Shown in pieces: positions 21,154 to 30,796 of a stretch of 64,000 bases of DNA. Both the position numbers and the translations under genes were made by a program. Below the pieces are notes generated by a model. It saw only the letters and a program-made list of their open reading frames with translations, made no database searches and was not told the origin of the DNA. Where the stretch lies: positions 3,348,001 through 3,412,000 of the forward strand of contig NC_088936.1 of NCBI RefSeq assembly GCF_033473495.1. The letters run 5' to 3'. Source of the DNA: Cercospora beticola. Taxonomy: Eukaryota; Ascomycota; Dothideomycetes; Mycosphaerellales; Mycosphaerellaceae. Position 1 is the first letter of the stretch, and each line of letters starts with the position of its first letter.

Positions 21154-21886
21154 TCAGACCTGGTCTCCAACTTCAGCTTCGACTCCAGCAGCCTCTGCCA
21201 TGGGCGTGTCACGGATTTTTCTCCATTGGATTTCCAATGAACGAACATTCCTTCCCTTGATTTTCACGCCGGCAACGTCCTTGTCGTCCATGCCTACGGC
21301 CTTGCTACCACACAGAGTCTGGTTCTCTTGTTCTGTCCATGGCTTCCCTAAGCCTGGCACTGGCAGAGGCGACTGGTCACAGCAAATGCTGCGGCCGCCA
21401 TCCGAGTGACTTTGAGGATCTGCCACTGATGTTCCACGCCCTTGGCGGAACGATACTTGAGATGCAAGGAGGCGATAGCGTCAGAGCCCACTCCGCGTGC
21501 TCTGCAATCACAGACGATCTTATTCTCCGCCTGAATCCACGCCCTCCTCTGCCCCAGGCTTGGCTGCACAGCTTTGTTGGCTTGCGCTTTCCCCGTCACG
21601 TCCGCTGCCGCTTTCCAGCGCCATCGGAGAGTTTTTGATTCTCATTCCTTCCAGACCCATGGCGTTGCGATTCCTGTCTTCAGCACATAGTGAAACAATG
21701 GCGGAAACCTTCATGCCGTTTGCTTTGGCATTGCACAGGATCCAGCTCTCTTCGTTTGTCCGATCGAAGAACCTTGGCTCCTGCTTCCGTGGCACAGCTT
21801 GGGCATCTCCATGAGACAGGCGTGCTGCCGAGTTCACAACGTCTCGCAAAAGTTCCAGCCAGCGCTTTTTGCTGTAAATGGATCAC
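21154..21886 (-). pseudogene. Three SANT/Myb-like repeats in three reading frames
   Basis: Reading the minus strand, three units of about 50 residues follow each other with a spacing of roughly 210-230 bases. Unit 1 (about 21780-21640): FDRTNEESWILCNAKANGM. Unit 2 (about 21560-21420): RAWIQAENKIVCDCRARGV, then RSAKGVEHQWQILK. Unit 3 (about 21350-21200): KPWTEQENQTLCGSKAVGM, then RNVRSLEIQWRKIRDTPM. The common pattern is W..xEN/E, A.G(M/V), A(I/V), R....x..QW..(L/I)(K/R). Each unit is in a different frame from the previous one. No normal-length GT..AG intron joins them in phase, so decay by indels is likely. It begins about 60 bases after the pantothenate kinase stop, on the same strand. Confidence 0.5.
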
Positions 21887-21946
21887 GCAGCATGGATGCA
21901 GCTCAGTGTGATGAGACAGGCGACGCCGTGAGAGGTTTTGTAAGTT

Positions 21947-23399
21947 CTATACCCCATTTGGCTCTACACTTCTACTGCGTCCCCAGTTCGCGGGCTTCCT
22001 CTTGACGAAGGCTCCTACAGCGCCAAGATATCCTTCGTGCCTGAGAAAATATGCCTGTTTCGTGCCTTTACTCCAGAAATTAATGGCAAAGGACAACGTG
22101 TGGATGGTTTGCTGATGTCCTCTGATGAAAGAGCCGCCAAAGTATATTCGCTTCAAGTCGTGTCGTTCTGACTGCAAAAAGGCGATCTGGCCGATGTTGT
22201 TACTGTTGGGATGTTAGCCTGTCATTTACCGGCAATGCATGCAGCCAAACTTACCTAATGGCATATAGAAGACTTCTCGAGATATCTTCGGGCTTGAACA
22301 TCCTGCCATCACCAACCAGGCCACTCCCGACGTTGTCATCTGAAACACCATTTGCTGTTTTCGAAAGCTTCGGTCTAGTCAGCTTCTCGTTGCTGCATCC
22401 ATTCCCGTCCTCTGCCAGCCTTTCTGCTTCTCGCTTCCTCTTCAGCACTTTGCCGAAACTGCTTGCAATCGTCTTTTCGCTGAGCCCGATTTTCTCGTAG
22501 CCCATCCCTTCACCATATATATCACCGACGAGCAGATCCACAGCTCCATTGTCGCCCTTGTCTGCCATGTCCAGCATGTCGTCAAAATTTCTCGCGCCTG
22601 TCAGAAGAGATAAGAGCCCCCACAGAGTACCACCGCCCAGTGATGTGCCGCCGATACGCTGATACTCTGACGGCCCAGAGACCTTAATCATGCTCACTCC
22701 ACTTCCGATATTCACGAGCAGATAAGGGTATACGTCCGCCTTTGGGTCTTGGAACTGCATAGGTCCATCCTCGTTGTTATCATCAAATGTGAAAACCTCG
22801 TTTGGTATTTGCGTGATGAAGAAATCCAGTCCTTTGATCAGGCATTCCATCTCGTCTTCCCGCTCCACTTCCACGCCTAGCGTTGATCGAATCTTGTCAT
22901 AGAATTTGAACGCTCCACCGCCTGTGGCCATGATGCTTAACTTGGTGGACTGATCCAGTCCATTGGCTCGCTGATGCTTCACTTGTAGAGTGCGTAGATA
23001 ATCGATACAGTCGTCGATCTTCTCCGTTTCGAAAGAGAGAAAGGACAGTCGGCCACCAGAAGTGGACTCATGCTCATTCTCGCGCGTGAAGTAGACAACT
23101 TTGGCCAAGCTACCACCAATGTCTGCTGCCACGTGCGAAACAACTGCTGTGTGGTTCGGAAGCCGTATGTCACGCTTGTGATGCTGATAAGAATGTTCGC
23201 CGTCGATCTCGGAGTGGTCTGCCTGGCTGCTTGTGGGAGACCTCTCGGGTGAAGAGTCCTCTTCTTCGTGATCTATGATCGAAGCTCCGGTAACGTTGAT
23301 CTTGATACTGCCCGGCTGAGCAATGGCTTGTTGCATATCAGCAGAGCTTGACAAACGGCGGCGCTTGGACAGCGCGGGTCTCGCGATTTCGGCCGCCAT
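21947..23399 (-). CDS. CAB1: Pantothenate kinase (eukaryotic type II-like)
   Basis: Two exons (23399-22255 and 22202-21947) give 466 residues. The eukaryotic PanK core is clear: [14 protein letters not shown] (ATP-binding start), [52 protein letters not shown] and, in exon 2, [18 protein letters not shown]. The enzyme phosphorylates pantothenate, the first and controlling step of coenzyme A synthesis, in the cytosol. The N-terminal 85 residues are polar and acidic, and a Lys/Arg-rich insert (around 330-370) interrupts the core before [17 protein letters not shown]. The 52-base intron has a GTAAGT donor. Length and motifs look complete. Confidence 0.93.
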
Positions 23400-24224
23400 C
23401 TTGACAGCTTGCTACTGCCTTGTGAAAGTGAGCAGTCTCTTCAGGGTAGTTCGTGTATAGCCAAGACAAGTGGTCCAGGATTTCCAGAATCGGCAAAACA
23501 GCTGAGTCGCGTGGGTTCCACGAGTTTCCGCTGGACCATCTGCATGCAAGAACAATGCTAAGCACAGATTCAAAGGGTGGCACCAGAAGTTTTCGAAAAT
23601 GCGCAAGGAACGACGCGTATATGCAAGCAACTCACACACATGTTGTCATATGTCTTTGCTTTATGGGACGGATGAGACGAGGTGATTCGGTTGAAAGGGC
23701 GGAAACCGAGGTCAGGAACAGTACGCCGGATAGTCGCGCCACAAGGGTTTTGCGGGCGTTGATAAGCGCCGCACGGACCCACTTCCGCCAACGGCACATC
23801 GTTGACAAAACATTGCTCCTGTTCAGAAATCAGACCATTTCTGTGATCCTTCGTTCGCACCCCCACTACATCTATGCATCTCCCATCTCAACGTCTTGAT
23901 GAAGACAGCTAGTCAGCACTATGCTGACACTCCAAAGGTGCTCACTTCGTGCTTGCGGGAAGCAGCAACAGTTCAGCACAGCACCTGCAGGGCTTCACCG
24001 ATGAGCCTTCCGTAGCATTTGTTGACCATCTGTGAGTAGTCGACGCAAGAAGGTAAGTATTGCACAAAAGCACTCTGCGAATCTCCATTCCAGATCTTTG
24101 CAACTGCGCGCTCGCCTTTTCCTACAGAGTCCTTTCAGGCCATCATCATATCAGCTGTTCAAAAAGACACATCAATCCTGAGTACGACAAAGCACACATA
24201 ATCTCTCACATCAGTAAGGAAGAC
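23400..24224. other. Intergenic, 0.8 kb
   Basis: Divergent promoter region between pantothenate kinase and the 24225 gene. In-frame sequence extends upstream of 24225 to an ATG at 24060 but looks like leader. No RNA gene or repeat seen. Confidence 0.4.
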
Positions 24225-25319
24225 ATGCGACGTTACCCGAAGTTGGGCAAATTGGACGCACAAATCCGACTTGACGAAAGGGCGCGAACCGTCTACGGCT
24301 CGACCGGACCTGCGACAGGATCTTTGGTTCTCAAATACCTCCCGTACGAAAAAGCAGTCTTCAAATGGCAGAGCGAAACAGTATATGCTAGCGACCTCAG
24401 CCATACGAACTATAATCGAGTCGCCGTTTCGTTTCCAAAAGTCACCGAGAAATTGATCGAGACTGTGCCGCTATGTGGAACTATCACGGCCACTGTCATA
24501 CTTCGAGGCATGTTCCGATACAAGACTCGGATCTTCTACGCTGGTGGCCAAGGCGGCAGTCAAATGGTGGAACGTACCTATGACAAGCAGCTGTGCCAGG
24601 AGCAGGTGGTTGTATGTGTAGGGTGGATCTCGGGAACGGTTGGGGACGAATTCACGTGTCCTTTCTCGATCCAATTCCCGCACGCGCAGCAAATGCCGCC
24701 ACCTACATTCACGGACCACATGCGCTGTAAACCAGAAACAATCATTGTAGGCGTGGAGTACCGACTCGGTTTGCAGTTGCAGGTGGATGGTGCGTCGCCG
24801 CAGATGAATGATACGTGGTGGGATGGTCATCCATCAATCAACTATCAGCTTGCACAACCACCTGAGGACTTGTTTGCGAGCACTCTAACCACATCGACTC
24901 ATCAATCAAAGATCCAGAGTTGGCTCCTGCTACCCCCAAAGCAGCGGCGATCTGAGTGGAAAGCAAAGGCTAAAGCGAAAGGTCGACCTCAAACGATGCC
25001 GATCCTGACTATGGACATTTCCTGCACCACCTGCTCCCATTCCTATCCCGGTCAAGTCCTGGACGTCACTATTGCCGTTCGGAAGAATGACATGAACTCC
25101 ACCGCAGAGTCCATGCCCGACATCGTGCTCGTGGGGGTCCGCACTAAGCTCATGGCCCAGATCAGGGTCACCGAGCCGGACCGACGGGGTGAATCGTGCG
25201 TGCAAGAACTGAGCTGTCGAAATGAATTTCCAATACCGCTGTGCAGTCAAAACAATCGCTCGGCCACAGTTACCCTCGATCCTCTGGACCAGCATTCGTG
25301 TTCATTCTCCTTCGACTAG
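24225..25319 (+). CDS. Hypothetical protein, possibly arrestin-like
   Basis: Single exon, 364 residues from the ATG at 24225; an ATG at 24060 would add 55 residues of poor coding character. The sequence is dominated by short beta-strand-like segments: GPATGSLVLKYLP near the N-terminus, VAVSFPKVTEKLIETVPLCG, CPFSIQFP, and a C-terminal half with PGQVLDVTIAVRKND and VLVGVRTKLMAQIRV. This alternation, with a strand pair around a TGSLVLKY motif, is reminiscent of fungal arrestin-N/C proteins, which bind membrane cargo. There is no PPxY motif. Two CxxC pairs occur (CTTC, SC..EL.C). The assignment is tentative; the gene is clearly coding but the family is not certain. Confidence 0.6.
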   Translation: MRRYPKLGKLDAQIRLDERARTVYGSTGPATGSLVLKYLPYEKAVFKWQSETVYASDLSHTNYNRVAVSFPKVTEKLIETVPLCGTITATVILRGMFRYKTRIFYAGGQGGSQMVERTYDKQLCQEQVVVCVGWISGTVGDEFTCPFSIQFPHAQQMPPPTFTDHMRCKPETIIVGVEYRLGLQLQVDGASPQMNDTWWDGHPSINYQLAQPPEDLFASTLTTSTHQSKIQSWLLLPPKQRRSEWKAKAKAKGRPQTMPILTMDISCTTCSHSYPGQVLDVTIAVRKNDMNSTAESMPDIVLVGVRTKLMAQIRVTEPDRRGESCVQELSCRNEFPIPLCSQNNRSATVTLDPLDQHSCSFSFD

Positions 25320-27207
25320 TTGTCTCGAGTGTACTTTCTAAGAATGTACTTGGCATTTCGGGTTGCACATCCTCGAGCTCGAGGGAAATATGGCCGTTGC
25401 ATATTGATAGCAGAGCGCGAGATCATGATGCTACCTGGTCCAGCAAGCGCGGTACATAATTCGGATCGACCTGAGCCGAAACAGCTGGCAGGACCTACGA
25501 AAGAGATGAGAAAGCTTCGCTTTTATGATCGCCTTTATGGAAGCATGGCAGTTTGACTGTCGGACAGACAATTGGAAAGGCTGTCGACTGATCCTGTGTG
25601 CTGGAACAATGCTGTTATGTGGATTTACTTGCCGGTGTGGCTGCGAGTGGGCGTGCGTCAGAGACTGTTGAGATCTCACAAGAAGAAGCAGAGTACGCAA
25701 GAGGTGTGGCTGGATCGCACAATGTAGGCTGGATGGGAGGCAATGCGATGATTGAACTGATCGATAAGTTGACTGGGCAGAAGTATCTCGAATAGCTTCG
25801 AGGTGTTTGCGCGTTTACCAATGTTTGTGATCTACTTGTCCAGTCTGCCGGCTCTCTCATTACTGTTGCAGAGATCAACACAGGAGCCGCTTTCCGTCTT
25901 CAGCCTCAGTTGGCACTCACAACCACAGCAATCACGTTCGCCTGAGGAAGGAGGTAGTGTGGACGACATGACCAAGCCCGATGTTAGCAAAATGGAAGCA
26001 CTGCCTACTATTAACGCCCGACCCGCGGAGGCAGTACGTAGTAATCCAGCCACCTCTGCCTCGTAGCTGCCACGGGGTGTGAGAGTACCTGCGCCTCCGC
26101 AATGGGATAATCCTTGGAGTCTGAAAGCGATCGCGTCCTTGCATTCTGCGAGCGAAGGACCTTGATAGTATCACGAAAGGGCCCTGAGCGACGTCAAAGT
26201 CCTAATAGCAATCGATGGAAATGAGGAAATATGACCATTTCTTACTCTGCGTAGGATTTCTCGATAGTGCGTGTCGCCTCGCACGGTTTTAACTGTGCAG
26301 GATATATTCCAGGTAATAATGCCTGCATTGTTTGAAACATGCTGCGTACTTTCTGTTCGAGAGCCTTGCTATCCGTACGATGGATTCAGGATGTTCTGGT
26401 TCCGATATGTACGTGCCAAGGAACTGGCAACGCATCTACCAAGACTTGCTGTGGTTCATCGTGTATTCTCTTGCTCGATGCTGAGCTCGATGACAGTTTA
26501 TTCCAGGCCCAGTAGGCGCTCATGTCTTTCAAGATAGGGCAACTGAGGCAGCAATATGTGCCATATCCTCTGTTGAGCTCCCGAGCTGGAAGATACTTGC
26601 TCTAATGCAGCATTGCTCGCGACGATGTGAAAGACGAGTAGGACTACTGTCTGCTCGTTCCGCCGCGAGCTGCTTAGCAGCAACGACTGTGGCCGGCTCA
26701 GGTACCAGAACTCAAGTGCGCGGTAGCATGGTGATGATGACATTCGAAAGAACGAGGAGAGGCTGGAACGATGCGTGCCATGGTGTGAACTGCTGCACGA
26801 GCCACAGGCGCTCGCCGATCCTTGGTTTCACGCTAGGAACCCTTGTCCAATATCCAGTTCACGACCGAGACCCCTCAACATCATGCTTCTCCCAGGCGGC
26901 GGCGGCGGCAGGGTTCTGGCGAGGTACAACGATCTGCGTGCCAGCGGAAGCTCGAAAACCACTCAGTGACCACGGCGTTCGCGTTGTCGAGTCGTTGCAA
27001 AAGCGTTGGTGAACCGGCGCTGAGCATTGTTTGTATACCAACATTGCCCGATTGCCTGCACAATATATATCGCTCACCCACACGCTAACCACGACGATTC
27101 GTCAAAGTAGCCTACTGCTGGTCAAGTAGCTACTGCGAAACACATCACTGGCGGATCGTGTCCCAACGTCGCATCGCACTCCGAGTTTCTAGGCAAGAGC
27201 AGAGATC
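25320..27207. other. Intergenic, 1.9 kb
   Basis: No gene recognised. The best plus-strand frame, 25598-25795, reads plausibly (EISQEEAEYARGVAG, GGNAMIELIDKLTG) but has no partner exon or start context I trust; it may be a decayed exon. A TATATA run occurs near 27062, about 140 bases before the next gene. Confidence 0.35.
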
Positions 27208-28540
27208 ATGGCGCCGGATATCGCGAGTCTGCCTGCCTCACCACGCGCTGACCGGGCAGCACCAGCACCACTTCCAGCGGCAACGAGCACCACCGCGTCG
27301 AGGCGGACGAGCCAGATCATGGGCCCACCGCAACAGCCAGCGTCGGCGACAGCACACGGTCAACATTCTTCGCGCAGTCCAGTCATGTCGACCAACGACG
27401 GCCTGCCGATGCGCCATCCACGCCCTCTGACTGCTGCGGAGCTCTATCTCGAGTGCGAAAAGGAGCAAGAGGCTGTGGTATGCACGTGAGGGGGTATAAC
27501 GACTGCTACGGAGACGCTAAGAGACCGTGTAGGTGAATCGCCTGACCAGAGAGCTCACTGCTTTGCGAGCCCAATCCGCGTCAGTCGCCAGCAACGCGTC
27601 TTCCGCGTCTGGCGTGTCCGGAAACGCTTCACTGTTGCCCATCGATATATCCGATCCCAATCCGACTCATCAGATGGTCGGCGCGACTCACCCAACGCCC
27701 TCTCGTCGTCACCGGTCGTCCTCGTCCGTCAGCACACGAAGCATCCCAACGCCTGCGACCACTGCGAGTGGCACGACACACTTCTCTACCCATGCACAGT
27801 CCGGCAGTGTGATGCCTATTGGAAGTGTGTCACAGGCACAAGCCGATCGAGCAGCTGCTGCGGCAGGAGACCGCTCGAGCCTGAGCAGGAACCCATCGAT
27901 GAGCGCTTCAGGCACGTCGACTCCAGCGAGGCACTCCATGGACGTATCGCGAGCGGCGGGAGCGCTTCACACACTGCCACATCGTCCACCACTTTCTCGC
28001 GACCCCTCGCACAACACTGCATCCTCCACACATGCCCAGGCCGGTACGCCAGCACCGGCCGTCCCGCAGCCACTGCCCTCTCCTGCGCAAAGCCCACATC
28101 AGGCCAGCGTGAACACTGCCATGCAGCACTTTGCCGATGCAACAGCTTATCGAACCGAGATGGAGATTGTCAAAGCTGAGAACGAAGCTCTGCGTCAACG
28201 CGTTAGAGCATTGGAGCGAGCATTGAGGGCCCGGCGACGCGACTCCTCGCAATCGGAGACACCACGCCTCGACATCACAGGCGGCCGTGAACATTCATCA
28301 CGGCCCACAGAAGCGGCGGCGGAGCGGCCATCTCGCGAGTTCAATCGCGTGCCGTCTTTTACATCTCCTCCGCCATCTGCAGGTCTGGGAGTTTGGGATG
28401 GAGGCGTAGGCGGTGTTGCAGGACCTCGCGAACGAAGCGAATCGCAGAGCACAACAGCTTCCAGCAGAAGAGCGGTGGGAGTGATTGACGATGAGCTTAG
28501 AGTGGGTGAAAGTGCAAGTTCAGTAGGAAGAAATGCTTGA
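27208..28540 (+). CDS. Hypothetical Ser/Ala-rich coiled-coil protein
   Basis: Two exons (27208-27477, 27533-28540) give 425 residues. The intron splits a helix: exon 1 ends LTAAELYLECEKEQEAV and exon 2 goes on VNRLTRELTALRAQSA, together a likely coiled coil (about 75-105). The middle is Ser/Thr/Pro/Ala-rich and probably disordered. A second coiled coil near 295-325 (RTEMEIVKAENEALRQRVRA) is a good leucine/isoleucine heptad stretch. The tail is basic and Ser-rich. No enzyme domain is visible. This two-coil layout suggests a scaffold or dimerising protein, but I do not recognise it. Splice sites (GTATGC, GTGTAG) are acceptable and the join restores the heptad pattern. Confidence 0.75.
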
Positions 28541-28826
28541 TCACACACGAAAGAACGACTGCTGTCGAACAGCGCAATGGATCGCCGGTGAAGACATGCA
28601 AGGTTTACGAGGGATGGCTTGAAGCCACAATGGAAATGAATTATTAGACTGCACGAGGGACAGCAAGGTGTTCTGGCGAGGATAGATGAGACAATGCCCA
28701 CACGAGGCTTCCATAGGATTTGGCAATAGAATGGAATTAAAATCATTGGCTGTGCCAGCGACGAATTCGTCTTTCAACGAGGAATTGAGCATATATGCTC
28801 CAGCTCTCAGCCGGTTCGGCGAACGA

Positions 28827-30308
28827 TTATAGCAACTCGTGATGAAGCTGCTTCGCTGCTCTGAGCACCAGTTCGTCGTCTCCGAATTGCCCAATGAGCT
28901 GCATTCCAGCAGTTTTGATATCTGTGTCTTCCCGCTTCGCTCTTTCTGCCTCGGGCACTGGAACTGGTACACTTATGGCAGGCAATCCAGCAAGTGAAGC
29001 CGGAACCGTGAATACATCGTTCATGTAGCTTTCGAGCGGCGATTGCTTTGCTAGTTCTTCGATTGTCGGCGGCAGGGTAGGAGCCGTAGGTGTAAGGAGC
29101 AGATCCACCGTATTCTCCTCTTCGCGAAGACTCTTGCCCGTGGGGTCTAGCAATGGATTCTGCAGCGCGAAGACACGATCGAAGTCCTGTTGTACAAGTC
29201 TCCTCACGCGTTGTGCTTGTATGAAGTAATTGTCCATAGCCTCTGAGCTTAGCGTGTAAGCACCTAGTAGGATTCGTCTCTTTACTTCTTCTCCGAAGCC
29301 CTCGCCTCTTGTTTTCGCGTACAATGGGAGTGGAGGATTGTTGTGAGGACTCGCGTCGGTGGTGCCAGTACGGTGTCCATAGCGTATGCCATCGTATTTG
29401 GCTAGGTTCGAAGAAGCTTCGGCTGGGGCAAGGACGTAGTAAGCTGAGAGAGCCGATTGCGTACTGGGTAGTGAGACCGCGTGGAGAGAGTGTCCTGCAT
29501 TTCGCAGCATTCGGAGCGTGTCGAGATAGGTCTTTTTGACTATTGGACTGAGCTCTTTGATGTTGTACTCGATCGGAATGCCAATCCTCAGCCGTTCGGT
29601 TTTGCGAGATGATTTCGATTGTATTCGTTGGCGAAGGGACTCGGATAAAGACGTCTGATCTCTCGCATCGTACTTGTCCAGGATAGAGAATGTCTTCTCC
29701 AGCTTCTCTACACGCCGCCCGAGAATGCCAACAGTATCCAGCGAGTTGGCATATTGAATCACGCCCCATCTCGATATGCGGCCGTACGATGGCTTGAAGC
29801 CCAGGACACCCGTATAAGCAGCTGGCAATCTCACAGACCCTCCAGTATCTGTTCCCAGTGCAACCTCGCAAGCACCCTTCGCAACGGCCACCGCACTGCC
29901 GCCGCTACTCCCTCCAGGAGACAACGGAATACCACCGCGACTGTACAGACTCTTCACCGGACCCTCATGCGCATACTGCGAATGCGACCCCATGCCGAAC
30001 TCATCCATGCTGCCTTGAATGTCGACATCATGATCGAGGTGGCCAGCTGCTTTCAAGAGCTCCACGACGGTTGCATCGAATGGCGAGTTGTAGTCCTGCA
30101 GCATTTTGGAAGATGCCACAGTGTTTTGCTGAGCTTCGGTTCCAGGTTTGCGGACTATGTTGGCCTTGATCCCAATAGTATCTTGACATCGCGTGGTTTC
30201 GTGGAACAGGCGATAGGGAGTCGCCTTCTGATGAAGGATCACATGTTCGCTCAGAGCTCTTCTGCAGAGGCTTACAGCGCTCTGTCGAAGACGCTGTTGA
30301 CGTAGCAT
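28827..30308 (-). CDS. HER2: Mitochondrial Glu-tRNA(Gln) amidotransferase subunit A
   Basis: Single exon, 493 residues from the ATG at 30308, a usual length for GatA; an in-frame ATG at 30434 adds 42 acidic residues and is less likely, since the 30308 start gives a basic presequence (MLRQQRLRQSAVSLCRRAL). The amidase signature is complete: Lys in GIKANI, MDEFGMGSHS, PLSPGGSSGGSAVAVAKG with the catalytic Ser pair, ALGTDTGGSVRLPAAYTG, and the C-terminal FTVPASLAGLPAISVPV. GatA releases ammonia from glutamine and passes it to GatB, converting Glu-tRNA(Gln) to Gln-tRNA(Gln) in the mitochondrion. The Lys motif reads KAN where KDN is usual. Confidence 0.93.
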   Translation of the reverse strand: MLRQQRLRQSAVSLCRRALSEHVILHQKATPYRLFHETTRCQDTIGIKANIVRKPGTEAQQNTVASSKMLQDYNSPFDATVVELLKAAGHLDHDVDIQGSMDEFGMGSHSQYAHEGPVKSLYSRGGIPLSPGGSSGGSAVAVAKGACEVALGTDTGGSVRLPAAYTGVLGFKPSYGRISRWGVIQYANSLDTVGILGRRVEKLEKTFSILDKYDARDQTSLSESLRQRIQSKSSRKTERLRIGIPIEYNIKELSPIVKKTYLDTLRMLRNAGHSLHAVSLPSTQSALSAYYVLAPAEASSNLAKYDGIRYGHRTGTTDASPHNNPPLPLYAKTRGEGFGEEVKRRILLGAYTLSSEAMDNYFIQAQRVRRLVQQDFDRVFALQNPLLDPTGKSLREEENTVDLLLTPTAPTLPPTIEELAKQSPLESYMNDVFTVPASLAGLPAISVPVPVPEAERAKREDTDIKTAGMQLIGQFGDDELVLRAAKQLHHELL

Positions 30309-30796
30309 CACATCTTGGGTTGTAGAGTTTTGGCTGGAAGAGGTGCACGAAGAGGTGCGAAAGCTCTCCCTTGCACGCCAAGCTTTCGGGTCGGCATCGG
30401 CTTCTGGCGACAAGTGCTCTTCCTCAGCTTGCAATTCACTTCACACTGATCTCACGCACAAACACACGAACGCTCGTTTTCACCATCGCATGCATCATTT
30501 CCAGTGCAGCGATCAAGTCGAGTTTCGTCATGACGCGGCACACGGCACATGGCACCAGCACGCTGCCCATCGCTACGCTCTCTGGACATAGGCTTAATCT
30601 GCGACTTGTTCAGCTACTGTCTACGGGTCTACATCAACCTGAGCAATACCAAGATGTTACCTTAAGGATACTATCCACAGCATACTCTCTGAATGGGTCC
30701 TATCCTGTTTCGCACTACGGAAAGCCAACTGAGCAGACCCAAAACCCATAATGTCGCCAGGCCTGCATGCTGCACATACCCAATGGACCTATGAGT
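30309..30796. other. Intergenic, 0.5 kb
   Basis: Promoter side of GatA and 3' region of the 30797-33787 gene, both on the minus strand. Nothing else recognised. Confidence 0.4.

Noticed and set aside
25598..25795. Plus-strand frame of 65 codons with fair coding character
   Set aside because: Isolated, no matching exon before or after, no recognised motif.
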